Assembly (NCBI GenBank): GCA_903893975.1
Contig: CAITOL010000168.1
Coordinates: 1-64,000, forward strand
Source of the DNA: an uncultured Rhodospirillales bacterium
GTDB taxonomy: Bacteria > Pseudomonadota > Alphaproteobacteria > Acetobacterales > Acetobacteraceae
Reading direction: 5' to 3'
DNA length: 64,000 bases
Below, piece by piece: positions 36,361-45,752 of this stretch (the first letter of the stretch is position 1; each line of letters starts with the position of its first letter). Position numbers and translations under genes: made by a program. Below the pieces are notes generated by a model. It had not been told where the DNA came from, ran no database searches, and was given only the letters and a program-made list of their open reading frames with translations.

Positions 36361-37400
36361 TCCAGCCGGACCGTGCCGCCGCTGCGGCTGGCGTCCTGCA
36401 CGGCGGCGATAACGCGCAGGCTGCGCAACCCCTCACGGCCGGAGACCAGCGGGGTTTCATCCCCCCGGATGACCGCGCAGAAATGCGCGATCTGCCGTTG
36501 CAGCGGGTCGGCGGGCGGCACGGTGGCGCGCTCTACCTCAAACGCCTCCCACCAGCCGCGCGCCACCGGGTTGCGCCACAGATCGAGCTTGGGCACCGCC
36601 AGCGCGCCATGGGTGCCGGCGAGGTGGTAACAGGCCTGATCGGTGTGCGGGTAAATCGGGTTTTCCCCGGTGGTCTGTTCCCAACTCCACGGCGCCACCA
36701 CGGTATCGGACACGGTGACGGTGCCGAGCGCGCCATTGGCGAAGCGCAGCAGGATGGCGGCGGTATCTTCCACCGCGAAACCGCGCACCGCGTTGGCCGC
36801 CATCGCCTGCACGCTGGTGATTTCGCCGCAGAGATAGCGCAGCAGGTCGATATCGTGGATCAGGTTCAGCAGCACCGGGCCGGCGCCGGGGGCGCGGCGC
36901 CAGGGGGCGTTGAAATAGTCATCCGGCTTCATCAGCCAGAAAAACCCGTGCACCGCGACCAGACGGCCGATGCGGCCGGCATCCAACATCGCCTTGGCGT
37001 GCTGGATCATCGGGTTGTAGCGGCGGTGATGGCCGACCAGCAGCGGCACGCCAGCACGCTCTGCCGTTTCCACCAGCACCGTCGCGCCCGCGATATCGTC
37101 GGCGATGGGCTTTTCCACCAGCGCGGCAATGCCGGCGCGCACGCAGTCCAGACCATGCGCGACGTGCAACTGGTTCGGGGTGGCGATCACCACGCCATCG
37201 GGCCGGCCGGCGGCGCACATATCCTCGAAACCCGGATAATGCGGCACGCCAAATTCGGCGGCGACCGCCGCCGCGGCTGGCGACGGATCGACCAGCGCAT
37301 GCAGCACCGCCTGCGGGCAGGCGGCGATGTGTTCGGCATGGCGCCGCCCGATCAGGCCGACGCCCTGGACGGCCAGGCGGATGCCGCCGCGCCCGCTCAA
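36357..37400 (-). CDS. Gfo/Idh/MocA family NAD(P)-dependent oxidoreductase
   Basis: 347 residues. [15 protein letters not shown] is the nucleotide-binding start, VEKPIADDI the EKP motif, and [13 protein letters not shown] carries the HD pair used for sugar or polyol substrates. It is distinct from the 30-kb paralogue and closer to inositol or sugar-acid dehydrogenases. It overlaps AroQ upstream and the PPTase downstream by four bases each, so all three are translated from one message. A role in quinate- or shikimate-like metabolism is suggested only by the neighbour AroQ. Confidence 0.85.
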   Translation of the reverse strand: MSGRGGIRLAVQGVGLIGRRHAEHIAACPQAVLHALVDPSPAAAAVAAEFGVPHYPGFEDMCAAGRPDGVVIATPNQLHVAHGLDCVRAGIAALVEKPIADDIAGATVLVETAERAGVPLLVGHHRRYNPMIQHAKAMLDAGRIGRLVAVHGFFWLMKPDDYFNAPWRRAPGAGPVLLNLIHDIDLLRYLCGEITSVQAMAANAVRGFAVEDTAAILLRFANGALGTVTVSDTVVAPWSWEQTTGENPIYPHTDQACYHLAGTHGALAVPKLDLWRNPVARGWWEAFEVERATVPPADPLQRQIAHFCAVIRGDETPLVSGREGLRSLRVIAAVQDASRSGGTVRLD

Positions 37401-37843
37401 GGCTGGGCGGCGATCAGGGTGGCCAGGCGCTGAATGGCCAGCGTGTAGCCCTGGGTGCCGAAGCCGGCGATGACGCCATCGGCGCGGCCGGAGACGAAGG
37501 AGTGGTGGCGGAATTCCTCCCGCTTATGCACGTTGGAGATATGCACTTCAAAAATCGGGAACTCGCAGGTGTTCAGCGCATCGAGGATCGCCACCGACGT
37601 ATGGGTGAAGGCGGCGGGGTTGATGACGATGCCGGATGCATCCTCCCGCGCTTCGTGCACCCAGTCGATGATTTCGTATTCGCGGTTGGACTGATGGAAC
37701 CGCAGATCGAGTCCCAGCCCGCTGGCGGTGGCGCGGCAGGCGGCTTCCACATCGGCCAGGGTTTCATGGCCGTAAATATGCGGCTGGCGCTTGCCGAGCA
37801 GGTTGAGGTTGGGGCCGTTCAGCACATAGATCAGGCGGCGCAT
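37397..37843 (-). CDS. aroQ: Type II 3-dehydroquinate dehydratase
   Basis: 148 residues, the usual length. [21 protein letters not shown] with the catalytic Tyr, [13 protein letters not shown] and [21 protein letters not shown] with the catalytic His are diagnostic. It dehydrates 3-dehydroquinate to 3-dehydroshikimate, in the shikimate pathway or in quinate degradation. Its setting after an ABC transporter and before a polyol-type dehydrogenase, without other aro genes, leans toward a catabolic version, but this is inference. ATG 37843 follows the ABC ATPase stop by 34 bp. Confidence 0.92.
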   Translation of the reverse strand: MRRLIYVLNGPNLNLLGKRQPHIYGHETLADVEAACRATASGLGLDLRFHQSNREYEIIDWVHEAREDASGIVINPAAFTHTSVAILDALNTCEFPIFEVHISNVHKREEFRHHSFVSGRADGVIAGFGTQGYTLAIQRLATLIAAQP

Positions 37844-37877
37844 GCAAAACTCCAGGCAATCGCAATGTTGGGCGATA

Positions 37878-38639
<762 letters not shown>

Positions 38640-38657
38640 GATGCGGCTCCTGGTGGG

Positions 38658-39491
38658 TTAGCTGACGGTGAACGGAATTTCCGGCAGTTCAGCCGGGAAA
38701 TCGGGCGGCGAGAGGCGCATCCAGGTGCTGTAGGCCTTGGCCAGCACGCCGTTGCCGCGGATCTGGTCGATGAAGGCGTTCAGCGCGGTGTTCATCGCCT
38801 TGTCGCCCAGGCGGCCGCAAGCGCCGTTGTAGAGGCGGGTGAATTCGAGCTTGTTCTCGAACACGCCCGGCTTGGACTGGTTGAGCCGGTCGATGTAGAA
38901 CATGTTGGCGCCGGCGGCCTGCACCTGGCCGGACAGCACGGCCTGGATGGTGGACGCATCATCATCAAAGCGGCGGATGGTGGTGCCTTCCGGCGCGTTC
39001 TTGGTGATCAGCGTGTCCTGGATGCTGGAGCGCGGCACGCCGATGACCAGGGATTTCATGTCCGCATTGGTTTTCACCACCGCGGATTTCGGCGCCACCA
39101 GCGAGATGATGTTGGCGACATAGGGCTTGCTGAACTGCACCGCCTTGGCGCGTTCCGGCAGCATGGCCATGGTGGCGAACAGCACGTCGCAGCGGCCAGT
39201 GGTCAGCGCCGGGATGCGGTTGGCGACCGCGAGCGGCATGAATTCCACCTGCACGCCGAGGAAGGCGGCGAAGGCTTTGCCGATTTCGGCATCGAAGCCT
39301 TCCTGCACGCCGCTGGAGTTCACGAAGCCCCAGGGGGGATTGTCGCCCTGGATGCCGATGACGATTTTGCCCTTCTGCTTGATGTCGGCAATCGTGTCGG
39401 CGCGGGCGATGGCGGGCAGCAGGCTGGCGCCGAGGCTGAGGGCGCTGGCGTGCAGCAGGCGACGGCGGTTGAGAGAATACGGTGCGGGCAT
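38658..39491 (-). CDS. Substrate-binding protein of the polar amino acid ABC transporter
   Basis: 277 residues. The N-terminus LNRRRLLHASALSLGASLLP looks like a Tat signal (twin arginine) ending in IARA. The mature part has GKIVIGIQGDNPPWGFVNSSG, GFDAEIGKAFAAFLGVQVEF and VAVANRIPALTTGRCD-type pattern of SBP_bac_3. Ligand unknown; the operon context (AroQ) leaves room for a cyclic acid rather than an amino acid. Confidence 0.88.
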   Translation of the reverse strand: MPAPYSLNRRRLLHASALSLGASLLPAIARADTIADIKQKGKIVIGIQGDNPPWGFVNSSGVQEGFDAEIGKAFAAFLGVQVEFMPLAVANRIPALTTGRCDVLFATMAMLPERAKAVQFSKPYVANIISLVAPKSAVVKTNADMKSLVIGVPRSSIQDTLITKNAPEGTTIRRFDDDASTIQAVLSGQVQAAGANMFYIDRLNQSKPGVFENKLEFTRLYNGACGRLGDKAMNTALNAFIDQIRGNGVLAKAYSTWMRLSPPDFPAELPEIPFTVS

Positions 39492-39513
39492 GTGCGGTTT
39501 CCTCCGGTTATGT

Positions 39514-40167
39514 TCACCGCATCGCGGCGGCGAAGCGGGCTTCCAGCCGGGCGCTGTACAAGGACAGCGGCCAGCAGAGAACGAAGTAGATGGCGCCCAC
39601 CACGCCGAAGACCAGGATCGGCTCAAAGGTGGTGTTGGAGACGATCTGGCCGGCGCGGGCGAGCTCGATAAAGCCGACGATGGCGGCGAGCGAGGTGCCT
39701 TTGATCAGTTGCACGAGGTAGCCGACGGTGGCCGGTTGGGCGATGCGCAGGGCCTGCGGCAGGATGATGTCGCGCATGCGGGCACGGTAGTGCAGGCCGA
39801 GCGCCTGGGCGGCTTCGGTCTGGCCGCGCGGCAAGGCCTGGATGGCGCCGCGCCAGATATCACCCAAAAAGGCGCTGGCGTTGAGGGTGAAGCCGATGGC
39901 CACCGCCGCCCAGGCCGGCAGTTGAATGCCGACCAGGCCGAGCCCGTAATAGACCACGAATAACTGCATCAGCAGCGGCGTGCCCTGGAAGACGGCGATG
40001 TAGCCAATGGCGAGGCGGCGCAGCAGCGCGCTTTCCGCGGTGCGCGCCAGGGCGACCAGCATGCCGACCGCGCCGCCGCCGGCGAAGGCGAGCAGCGAAA
40101 GCAGCACCGTCCATTTCAGGCCGCCAAGCAGGAAGCCGAATTCGGGCAAGCCAAATGTCTGGTTCAT
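39514..40167 (-). CDS. Polar amino acid type ABC transporter permease
   Basis: 217 residues with about five spans. GLKWTVLLSLLAFAGGGAVGM, FQGTPLLMQLFVVYYGL, and the EAA loop ALPRGQTEAAQALGLHYRARMRDIILPQALRI follow the HisM/GlnP pattern. ATG 40167 is preferred over an upstream in-frame codon because it fits family starts. It is the second permease of a heterodimeric pair. Confidence 0.9.
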   Translation of the reverse strand: MNQTFGLPEFGFLLGGLKWTVLLSLLAFAGGGAVGMLVALARTAESALLRRLAIGYIAVFQGTPLLMQLFVVYYGLGLVGIQLPAWAAVAIGFTLNASAFLGDIWRGAIQALPRGQTEAAQALGLHYRARMRDIILPQALRIAQPATVGYLVQLIKGTSLAAIVGFIELARAGQIVSNTTFEPILVFGVVGAIYFVLCWPLSLYSARLEARFAAAMR

Positions 40168-40177
40168 GCGCCGCGCC

Positions 40178-40846
40178 TTACCGGGTTGGGTAGTTGAACT
40201 GGCGGCGGGCAATCGCCGCGAAGCCGACCATCAAAATCCACGACATCGCCAGATACATGCCGGTGATGGTGAAATAGACCTCAAAGCTGCGGAAGGTGTC
40301 GGACTCGATGCGCTGCGCCACCGAGGTGAGTTCATAGGCCGCGACCGACGAGCAGATGCTGGAGGTGAGGGTGAGCATGATGAACTGGCCGGTGAGCGCC
40401 GGGAAAATCGCCCGCAGCGCCGGCGTGAGGATGATAAGGCGGAACACCTGGCCCTTGTGCAGGCCGAGCGCCAGCCCGGCCTCGGTCTGGCCTTTGGGGA
40501 TGCTTTGCACCCCGCCGCGAATGATCTCGATGGCATAGGCGCCGCCATTGAGGCCGAGGGCGAGGATGGCGGTTTGCGTTGGGTCCAGCTTCACCCCCAG
40601 GCCGGGCAGGGCGAAGAACAGGAAGAAAATCTGCACCAGAAACGGGGTGTTGCGGATGATTTCGATGAAGGTGATGGTGGCTAGGCGCACCGGGGCGCGG
40701 CGGGAATTCCGGGTGAGCACGCCGCCAATGCCAATGGCCAGCGCCAGGGCCATGCCGGACAAAGCCAGCTGGAACGTGCCCACGCAGCCCCATAGCAGCG
40801 CCGGCAGCGCGTCAAAAACGACGCTGAAATCCAGTTTTGGTCCCAT
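40178..40846 (-). CDS. Polar amino acid type ABC transporter permease
   Basis: 222 residues. LLWGCVGTFQLALSGMALALAIG, RNTPFLVQIFFLFFALPGLGV, and IPKGQTEAGLALGLHKGQVFRLIILTPALRA are standard. It heads the run of seven leftward genes (two permeases, binding protein, ATPase, AroQ, oxidoreductase, PPTase), whose gaps are 34 bp or less. Confidence 0.9.
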   Translation of the reverse strand: MGPKLDFSVVFDALPALLWGCVGTFQLALSGMALALAIGIGGVLTRNSRRAPVRLATITFIEIIRNTPFLVQIFFLFFALPGLGVKLDPTQTAILALGLNGGAYAIEIIRGGVQSIPKGQTEAGLALGLHKGQVFRLIILTPALRAIFPALTGQFIMLTLTSSICSSVAAYELTSVAQRIESDTFRSFEVYFTITGMYLAMSWILMVGFAAIARRQFNYPTR

Positions 40847-40986
40847 TCAACCGCCTCCCCCTTGGGCGCGGTTTAGCAGGGTTTTAAGTTTAACGGAATG
40901 GTTAGTTTGAAACTGCCGCAACCCGCCGCTGGCGCTGGCCGAGCGGCTGGGGCTGACGCTGCGGCGCCGCCGCGTTGGCTGGCGGA

Positions 40987-42606
40987 TCACATGGCGATGT
41001 TGCCCGGGCCGAAATCCATCACGAAGGACTGACCGGCCTTCCAGCGGATGGCCCGCCGGGTGCCGGTGAAGTTGGCGTTTTGATGCAGCACGGTGTAGCC
41101 GGGGTCGTCGCGTTCCACGAGTTGCAGGATCTGACGGAACGCTTTGCGCCGAACGTCAATATCGACCGAGGATTGTAACAGGCTCAGCGCCGCCGCAGCG
41201 TCGTCATTGCGCCACTGGCCGGCTTCCCAGGTTTGCCCGCCCGGCCCCACCGCGGCGATGGAGGCCACCGGGTCGCCAAACCAGGCCGAGTTGGAATTGT
41301 CGCAAATGCCGCGTTCGGGAAAATGCCCGAGAATCTGGCCCCAATTCTCCTTCATGGCGAGTTCGACATTCAGCCCCACCTGCCGCCAGCCTTCGACCAG
41401 GATCTGCGCTGAGGCGGTTTGGTTGGTGTAGTAATTGTTGAGTAGCTGGTACTCGATGCGGTCGCCCTTATAGTTGGCCGCTTTGAGCAACTGGCGCGCC
41501 AGCGCGGGGTCGAATTTCGGGGCGTCCCAATCGGCGAGATACATCTGGTCAAAAAACTCCCACTGCATGCCGCGTGGCACCACGGTGCGGCCTTGCCAGA
41601 GCGCATCGACGATCGATTGCCGGTCGACCGCATGGCTCAACGCACGGCGGACCAGCGGATTGGCCAGCGCGGGGTTGTATTTGTCCCACACTGAAATGCG
41701 GATGTTGTTGATTTTACCGCCCTGGACCTGAAAGCGCGGATTGGCTTCCACCGCGCCGATCTGGTCCGGCGGCAGGTCGGCGGCGAAATCGTAATCGCCG
41801 GAGAGCAGGCCGTTCACCCGGGCGGCAACGTCTGGCACCTCGACGAAGCGGATGGATTTGAGCGGCGGCCGGCCGCCCCAATATGCGTCATGCGCCTCAA
41901 GCACCAAATCCTGATCCGGGCGATAAAGGCGCACCTGGTACGGGCCGGTGCCGACCGGCTTGCGCGCCCAATCCAGCCAGGACGGCGCATCCGCGAACCC
42001 TTGGCGGGAGACGATGGCGCCGGTGTTGCGGGTCAGCCGCGCTTCCAGGGTCACGTCCGGGGTTTTGTTGAGGAAGCGGACCGTGTGCCGGTCCACGATT
42101 TCAATGCGGTCGAACCCCGGATAGGCGGATTTGGCAATGGCCGGGGCTTCCGGGGGCGGCATTTTGCTGCCAGCGCCGGCGGTGGTGGAGACGAACAGGC
42201 CGCGCTGGTCGGCGTTGGTGCCGGCCCACATGCGTTCTGGGCCAAAGCTGAAGGCGAAATCCTCCGCCGTGAGCAGGGCGCCGTTATGGAACCGCACGCC
42301 TTCGCGCAGGGAAAGTTCGAGCGTGCGGTCATCGATGCGGCGCCAGGCGGTGGCGAGGCCGGGCTTTTTGCCGAGCGTGCCGGTCCAGTCCACGAAAATG
42401 GGGCATTCGAGGAAGCTGGAAAAGATGCGGGTGCCGACATTGGACTGTTCGCGCAGAGGTTCCAGCGTGGCGGAGGTGGCGATTTTCTGCACCGCGACGG
42501 TTATGCTAGGGCGGCTGTCGACCCCCATCAGCGAGGTGGATTGGGCGATGGCGATGCGCGGGGCAACGAAAGCGGCGGCAGCGAGCAGGCTACGGCGGGG
42601 TACCAT
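40987..42606 (-). CDS. ABC transporter substrate-binding protein, family 5 (orphan)
   Basis: 539 residues with a twin-arginine-like or Sec signal (VPRRSLLAAAAFVAPRIAIAQ). WRRIDDRTLELSLREGVRFHNG, FAFSFGPERMWAG, GTGPYQVRLYRPDQDLVL and VRRALSHAVDRQSIVDALWQG are family 5 blocks. No family 5 permease is adjacent, and the amino-acid-type transporter downstream is a different class. A LysR regulator gene is divergent with 67 bp between starts, suggesting ligand-responsive control. The 140 bp between it and the next gene hold no recognisable gene. Confidence 0.87.
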   Translation of the reverse strand: MVPRRSLLAAAAFVAPRIAIAQSTSLMGVDSRPSITVAVQKIATSATLEPLREQSNVGTRIFSSFLECPIFVDWTGTLGKKPGLATAWRRIDDRTLELSLREGVRFHNGALLTAEDFAFSFGPERMWAGTNADQRGLFVSTTAGAGSKMPPPEAPAIAKSAYPGFDRIEIVDRHTVRFLNKTPDVTLEARLTRNTGAIVSRQGFADAPSWLDWARKPVGTGPYQVRLYRPDQDLVLEAHDAYWGGRPPLKSIRFVEVPDVAARVNGLLSGDYDFAADLPPDQIGAVEANPRFQVQGGKINNIRISVWDKYNPALANPLVRRALSHAVDRQSIVDALWQGRTVVPRGMQWEFFDQMYLADWDAPKFDPALARQLLKAANYKGDRIEYQLLNNYYTNQTASAQILVEGWRQVGLNVELAMKENWGQILGHFPERGICDNSNSAWFGDPVASIAAVGPGGQTWEAGQWRNDDAAAALSLLQSSVDIDVRRKAFRQILQLVERDDPGYTVLHQNANFTGTRRAIRWKAGQSFVMDFGPGNIAM

Positions 42607-42673
42607 GGCGGCCTCACATAGGAAATGGTGATGAACGATAGCCGAGCAATACGAATTTCCTTGTGGCAGTCTG

Positions 42674-43573
42674 ATGAATTCTGACGTTCCAGGCCGCCGG
42701 GAGGGCGGCATTACGGTGGCGGCGCTGCGGGCCTTTGTGGCGGTGGTAGAGGCCGGGGGCTTCTCGGCCGCCGCGCAGATGCTGGGGCTGTCGCAGCCAA
42801 GCGTGTCGGCGCAGGTGCACAACCTTGAGGAGGCGTGTGGCCTGCGGCTGTTGCATCGGCGCGGGCGGCTGGAATTGACCGAGGACGGGCGGACCTTGCT
42901 GGTGCGGGCGCGGCTCGCGCTGGCGCGGGTGGATGAGTTTGCGCGGGCGGCGGGGGACCTGACGGCGCTGCGGGGCGGGCGGCTGGTGCTGGGGTTTTCC
43001 AGCCCGGCCTTCGCCATGCCGCTGCTGGCCAGGTTTTCCGCGGCGCATCCACAGGTGGAAATCGCCACCCGCATTGGCAATACCGGGCGCCTGCTGGCCG
43101 ATCTGGCTGGGTGCCAGGCCGATGTGGCGGTGATGGCCTGCGCGGCACCGCCGGGGGAACATGAAACCGTGGTGATCGCGCGGCTGGCGCTGGGGTTGGC
43201 GGTCCGGGTGGATGATCCGCTGGCGCGCCTGGCCGCAGTGCCGTTGCAGGCCGCGCGGCCGGCGCTGCTGATCCAGCGGGAGCCGGGCTCCATGACCCGC
43301 CTGCTGTTTGAGCGGGCGCATGCGGCGCCGCTGCCGCCGAGCCTGGTGGTGGGAAGCCGGGAGGCACTGAAGGAAGCGGTGGCGGCGGGTTTGGGACAGG
43401 GCCTGTTGTTTGAAGGCGAGACCGCGCACGATCCCCGGCTGGCGTTTGTGCCCTTTTGCGCACCGGAGGTCAGCGCGGTGGTGTGCGCGGTGGCGCTGCG
43501 GGAAATGCGCGACGTGCCGGCGGTGGCCGCTTTCCTGGGCGTCGCGTCATCATCTCGTCATTTGCAGGGGTGA
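42674..43573 (+). CDS. LysR-family transcriptional regulator
   Basis: 299 residues. The N-terminal winged helix-turn-helix reads LRAFVAVVEAGGFSAAAQMLGLSQPSVSAQVHNLEEACGLRLLHR, standard LysR. The effector domain has two lobes (GRLVLGFSSPAFAMPLLARF, then VAVMACAAPPGEHETVVIARL). Divergent from the orphan binding-protein gene and followed after 51 bp by a PHP-domain gene, either of which could be its target. Confidence 0.88.
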   Translation: MNSDVPGRREGGITVAALRAFVAVVEAGGFSAAAQMLGLSQPSVSAQVHNLEEACGLRLLHRRGRLELTEDGRTLLVRARLALARVDEFARAAGDLTALRGGRLVLGFSSPAFAMPLLARFSAAHPQVEIATRIGNTGRLLADLAGCQADVAVMACAAPPGEHETVVIARLALGLAVRVDDPLARLAAVPLQAARPALLIQREPGSMTRLLFERAHAAPLPPSLVVGSREALKEAVAAGLGQGLLFEGETAHDPRLAFVPFCAPEVSAVVCAVALREMRDVPAVAAFLGVASSSRHLQG

Positions 43574-43624
43574 TGCAAGTTGCCCAAGCTATCGTAGAAA
43601 CCGATGATCCTGCGGAGATGACCG

Positions 43625-44533
43625 ATGCCCTTGCTTGCCCCGTTTGCCGCTGAAGGCCGCTTCTTCAAAGGGAATTTGCATACCCATTCCACCGCATCGG
43701 ACGCGGTGCGCGATCCGGAGCAGGTGTGCGCGCTGTATCGGGAGGCCGGGTATGATTTTCTGGCGCTGACCGACCATTTTCTGCCGAAATATGGCTTTCC
43801 GATCACCGATACGCGGCCGTTCCGCACCAATGCGTTCACCACGATTCTGGGTGCGGAGGTGCATGCGCCGAAGACCGAGTTGGGGGAGATCTGGCATATT
43901 CTGAGCGTGGGGCTGCCGCTGGATTTCCCACCGACGACGGCGGCGGAAACCGGGCCGGAACTGGCGGCGCGCTGTGCGGCGGCGGGAGCATTTGTCGCCA
44001 TTGCGCATCCGGCCTGGTACGGGCTGACGGTGGCGGATGCGGAGAGCATTGCCTGCGCCGATGCGGTGGAGGTTTATAACCACACCTCCGCCGTGGCGGA
44101 GGATCGGGGGGATGGCTGGGGGCTGCTGGATGCGCTGCTGGCGCGCGGGCATCGGCTGAGCGCCTGCGCCACGGATGACGCGCATTTTAAGTGGAACGAT
44201 TATTTCGGCGGCTGGGTGATGGTCAAAGCCGCCTCGTTGGCGCCGGAGGCGTTGGTGGCGGCGCTGAAGGCGGGGCATTATTATTCCAGCCAGGGGCCGG
44301 AAATCCATGCCATCGCGGTGACCGAGACCGAGGTGCGGGTGCAGTGCAGCGCGGCCGACGCCGTGTCCCTGCTCGGGCGGGGGTCGGTGGGCCAAGCGGT
44401 GTTCGGCTCCGGGATGACGGAGGTGACGTTGCCGCTGGCAATCCTCAAAGCCAGCCCCTATGGCCGGGTCGTGGTGATCGATGCGGCGGGCAAGCGGGCG
44501 TGGAGCAACCCGTTCTGGCGCGACGATCGATAA
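43625..44533 (+). CDS. PHP-domain metal-dependent phosphoesterase (CehA/McbA-like)
   Basis: 302 residues. GNLHTHSTASDAVRDPEQVC is the PHP motif I, FLALTDHFLP motif II, GAEVHAPKTELGEIWHILSVGLP and IAHPAWYGLT supply later metal ligands, and LSACATDDAHF the last. Relatives include trimetallic phosphodiesterases and carbaryl-type hydrolases; the substrate is not evident. GGAG stands eight bases before the ATG. It lies downstream of the LysR gene in the same direction. Confidence 0.84.
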   Translation: MPLLAPFAAEGRFFKGNLHTHSTASDAVRDPEQVCALYREAGYDFLALTDHFLPKYGFPITDTRPFRTNAFTTILGAEVHAPKTELGEIWHILSVGLPLDFPPTTAAETGPELAARCAAAGAFVAIAHPAWYGLTVADAESIACADAVEVYNHTSAVAEDRGDGWGLLDALLARGHRLSACATDDAHFKWNDYFGGWVMVKAASLAPEALVAALKAGHYYSSQGPEIHAIAVTETEVRVQCSAADAVSLLGRGSVGQAVFGSGMTEVTLPLAILKASPYGRVVVIDAAGKRAWSNPFWRDDR

Positions 44534-44540
44534 ATCGGGA

Positions 44541-44570
44541 TTGACAGGCTGGCCCTTGCCTCGACATAAG
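44541..44570 (+). promoter_or_regulatory. Sigma-70-like promoter for the PEP-CTERM protein gene
   Basis: TTGACA (44541-44546), 18 bases, then CATAAG (44565-44570), four of six matches to the -10 consensus. It sits just after the PHP gene stop and gives the downstream gene a leader of about 85 nt. The geometry is the same as at 34153. Confidence 0.45.
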
Positions 44571-44660
44571 CAACCTAATGCAAAATTATGCGTTGTTTCG
44601 TATTTTTAGTCAGCACTACGGCGGTTTGCAGCGGCGGCTATGACGTGGAAAGGCTTTTCG

Positions 44661-45695
44661 ATGCGGGTATTCGGCGCCATTGGGGCGATTGCGGCCATGT
44701 GTGCGTTTGGCATGCCGGCGCAAGCGATGCTGATTATTCCAGATTTTGGCACCAGCATCACTACGGCCGGCAATTCCGCGGCCATTGAGGCCACGATTGA
44801 CGCCGCGATTGCCGAAATCGACGGCCTGATCGTCAACCCGCTGACGCTGCATATTGACTTTCAGACCGCCAGCCTGTCCGGCGGGGGGCTGGGCACATCG
44901 ACGCAAACCCTGATGGGCGCCTTTTACAGCACCGTGCGCGCTGAATTGAGCAGCGATGCCGCGACGCATGCCTCCAACGCCGTGCTGGCGACGGCGGTGG
45001 CCAACCTGCCAACCGGATTCATCGCGCCCGATGGCGTGACCTATTCCACCACCGGGCAGACGCTGCTTTATCTGACCCAAGCCAATTACATGCTGCTGGG
45101 GAACACCACATCCCCCTGCTACGACAGCAGCGGCAATTATGTAGGCTGTTCGGCCGGCAACGGTGGCACCGATGTCGGCGTGGTGACGCTGAGCAATGCC
45201 ACCAGCGGCGGTGCAGCGCTGGACTGGACCCGGCCGGTAACATCGACGACGACCGATGCGGTGCGCGTGGTGCTGCATGAGATCGACGAAATCCTGGGCA
45301 TCGGCGGTGGCGGCAGCATGCTGGGCAACCAGACCAATGCGATCGGGATGACGGATTTGTACCGCTACAGCGCCGCCAACACGCCGTCTTACGCCACCGG
45401 GGCAACCGGGGTGTATCTGTCGATCAACAAGGGCGTGACCTCGATCGTGGCGGCCAACCAGACCGCGGGCGGCGATTATGGCGATTTCGGCGCCAGCGGC
45501 TGCACCGCCTATGTCCAGCAAGCCTTCACCTGCCAGAACCAGCAGGCCAATCTGACTGCGACCTCGCCCGAGGCGACGCTGTTGCAGGCGATTGGCTACA
45601 CGCTGATCCCGGTGCCAGAGCCGGGATCGCTGGCGATACTGGCGACGGGCATTGCCGCCATTCCGGCGCTGCGGCGCCGGCGCGGCTTGCGCTGA
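44661..45695 (+). CDS. PEP-CTERM-anchored secreted protein, metalloprotease-like
   Basis: 344 residues from ATG 44661, chosen because AAAGG lies seven bases upstream; ATG 44640 would add seven residues. A signal peptide (VFGAIGAIAAMCAFGMPAQA) starts the protein, and the C-terminus has VPEPGSLAILATGIAAIPAL followed by RRRRGLR, a classic PEP-CTERM sorting signal recognised by an exosortase. The middle contains VLHEIDEILG (His206, Glu207, Glu210), reminiscent of zinc-protease HEXXE/HEXXH helices and like the NF038122-type PEP-CTERM group. Activity is unproven. No exosortase is in the window. Confidence 0.78.
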   Translation: MRVFGAIGAIAAMCAFGMPAQAMLIIPDFGTSITTAGNSAAIEATIDAAIAEIDGLIVNPLTLHIDFQTASLSGGGLGTSTQTLMGAFYSTVRAELSSDAATHASNAVLATAVANLPTGFIAPDGVTYSTTGQTLLYLTQANYMLLGNTTSPCYDSSGNYVGCSAGNGGTDVGVVTLSNATSGGAALDWTRPVTSTTTDAVRVVLHEIDEILGIGGGGSMLGNQTNAIGMTDLYRYSAANTPSYATGATGVYLSINKGVTSIVAANQTAGGDYGDFGASGCTAYVQQAFTCQNQQANLTATSPEATLLQAIGYTLIPVPEPGSLAILATGIAAIPALRRRRGLR

Positions 45696-45752
45696 TCGGG
45701 CGCGGCGCGCAGTCTCCCCGCCACGGCGAATCTGTGACGTAAGGGAGAAATC

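Noticed and set aside
40847-40986. Possible gene remnant between the permease and the binding protein
   Set aside because: A GC-rich stretch reads NPPLALAERLGLTLRRRRVG, which looks protein-like, but it is too short and has no recognisable parent family.
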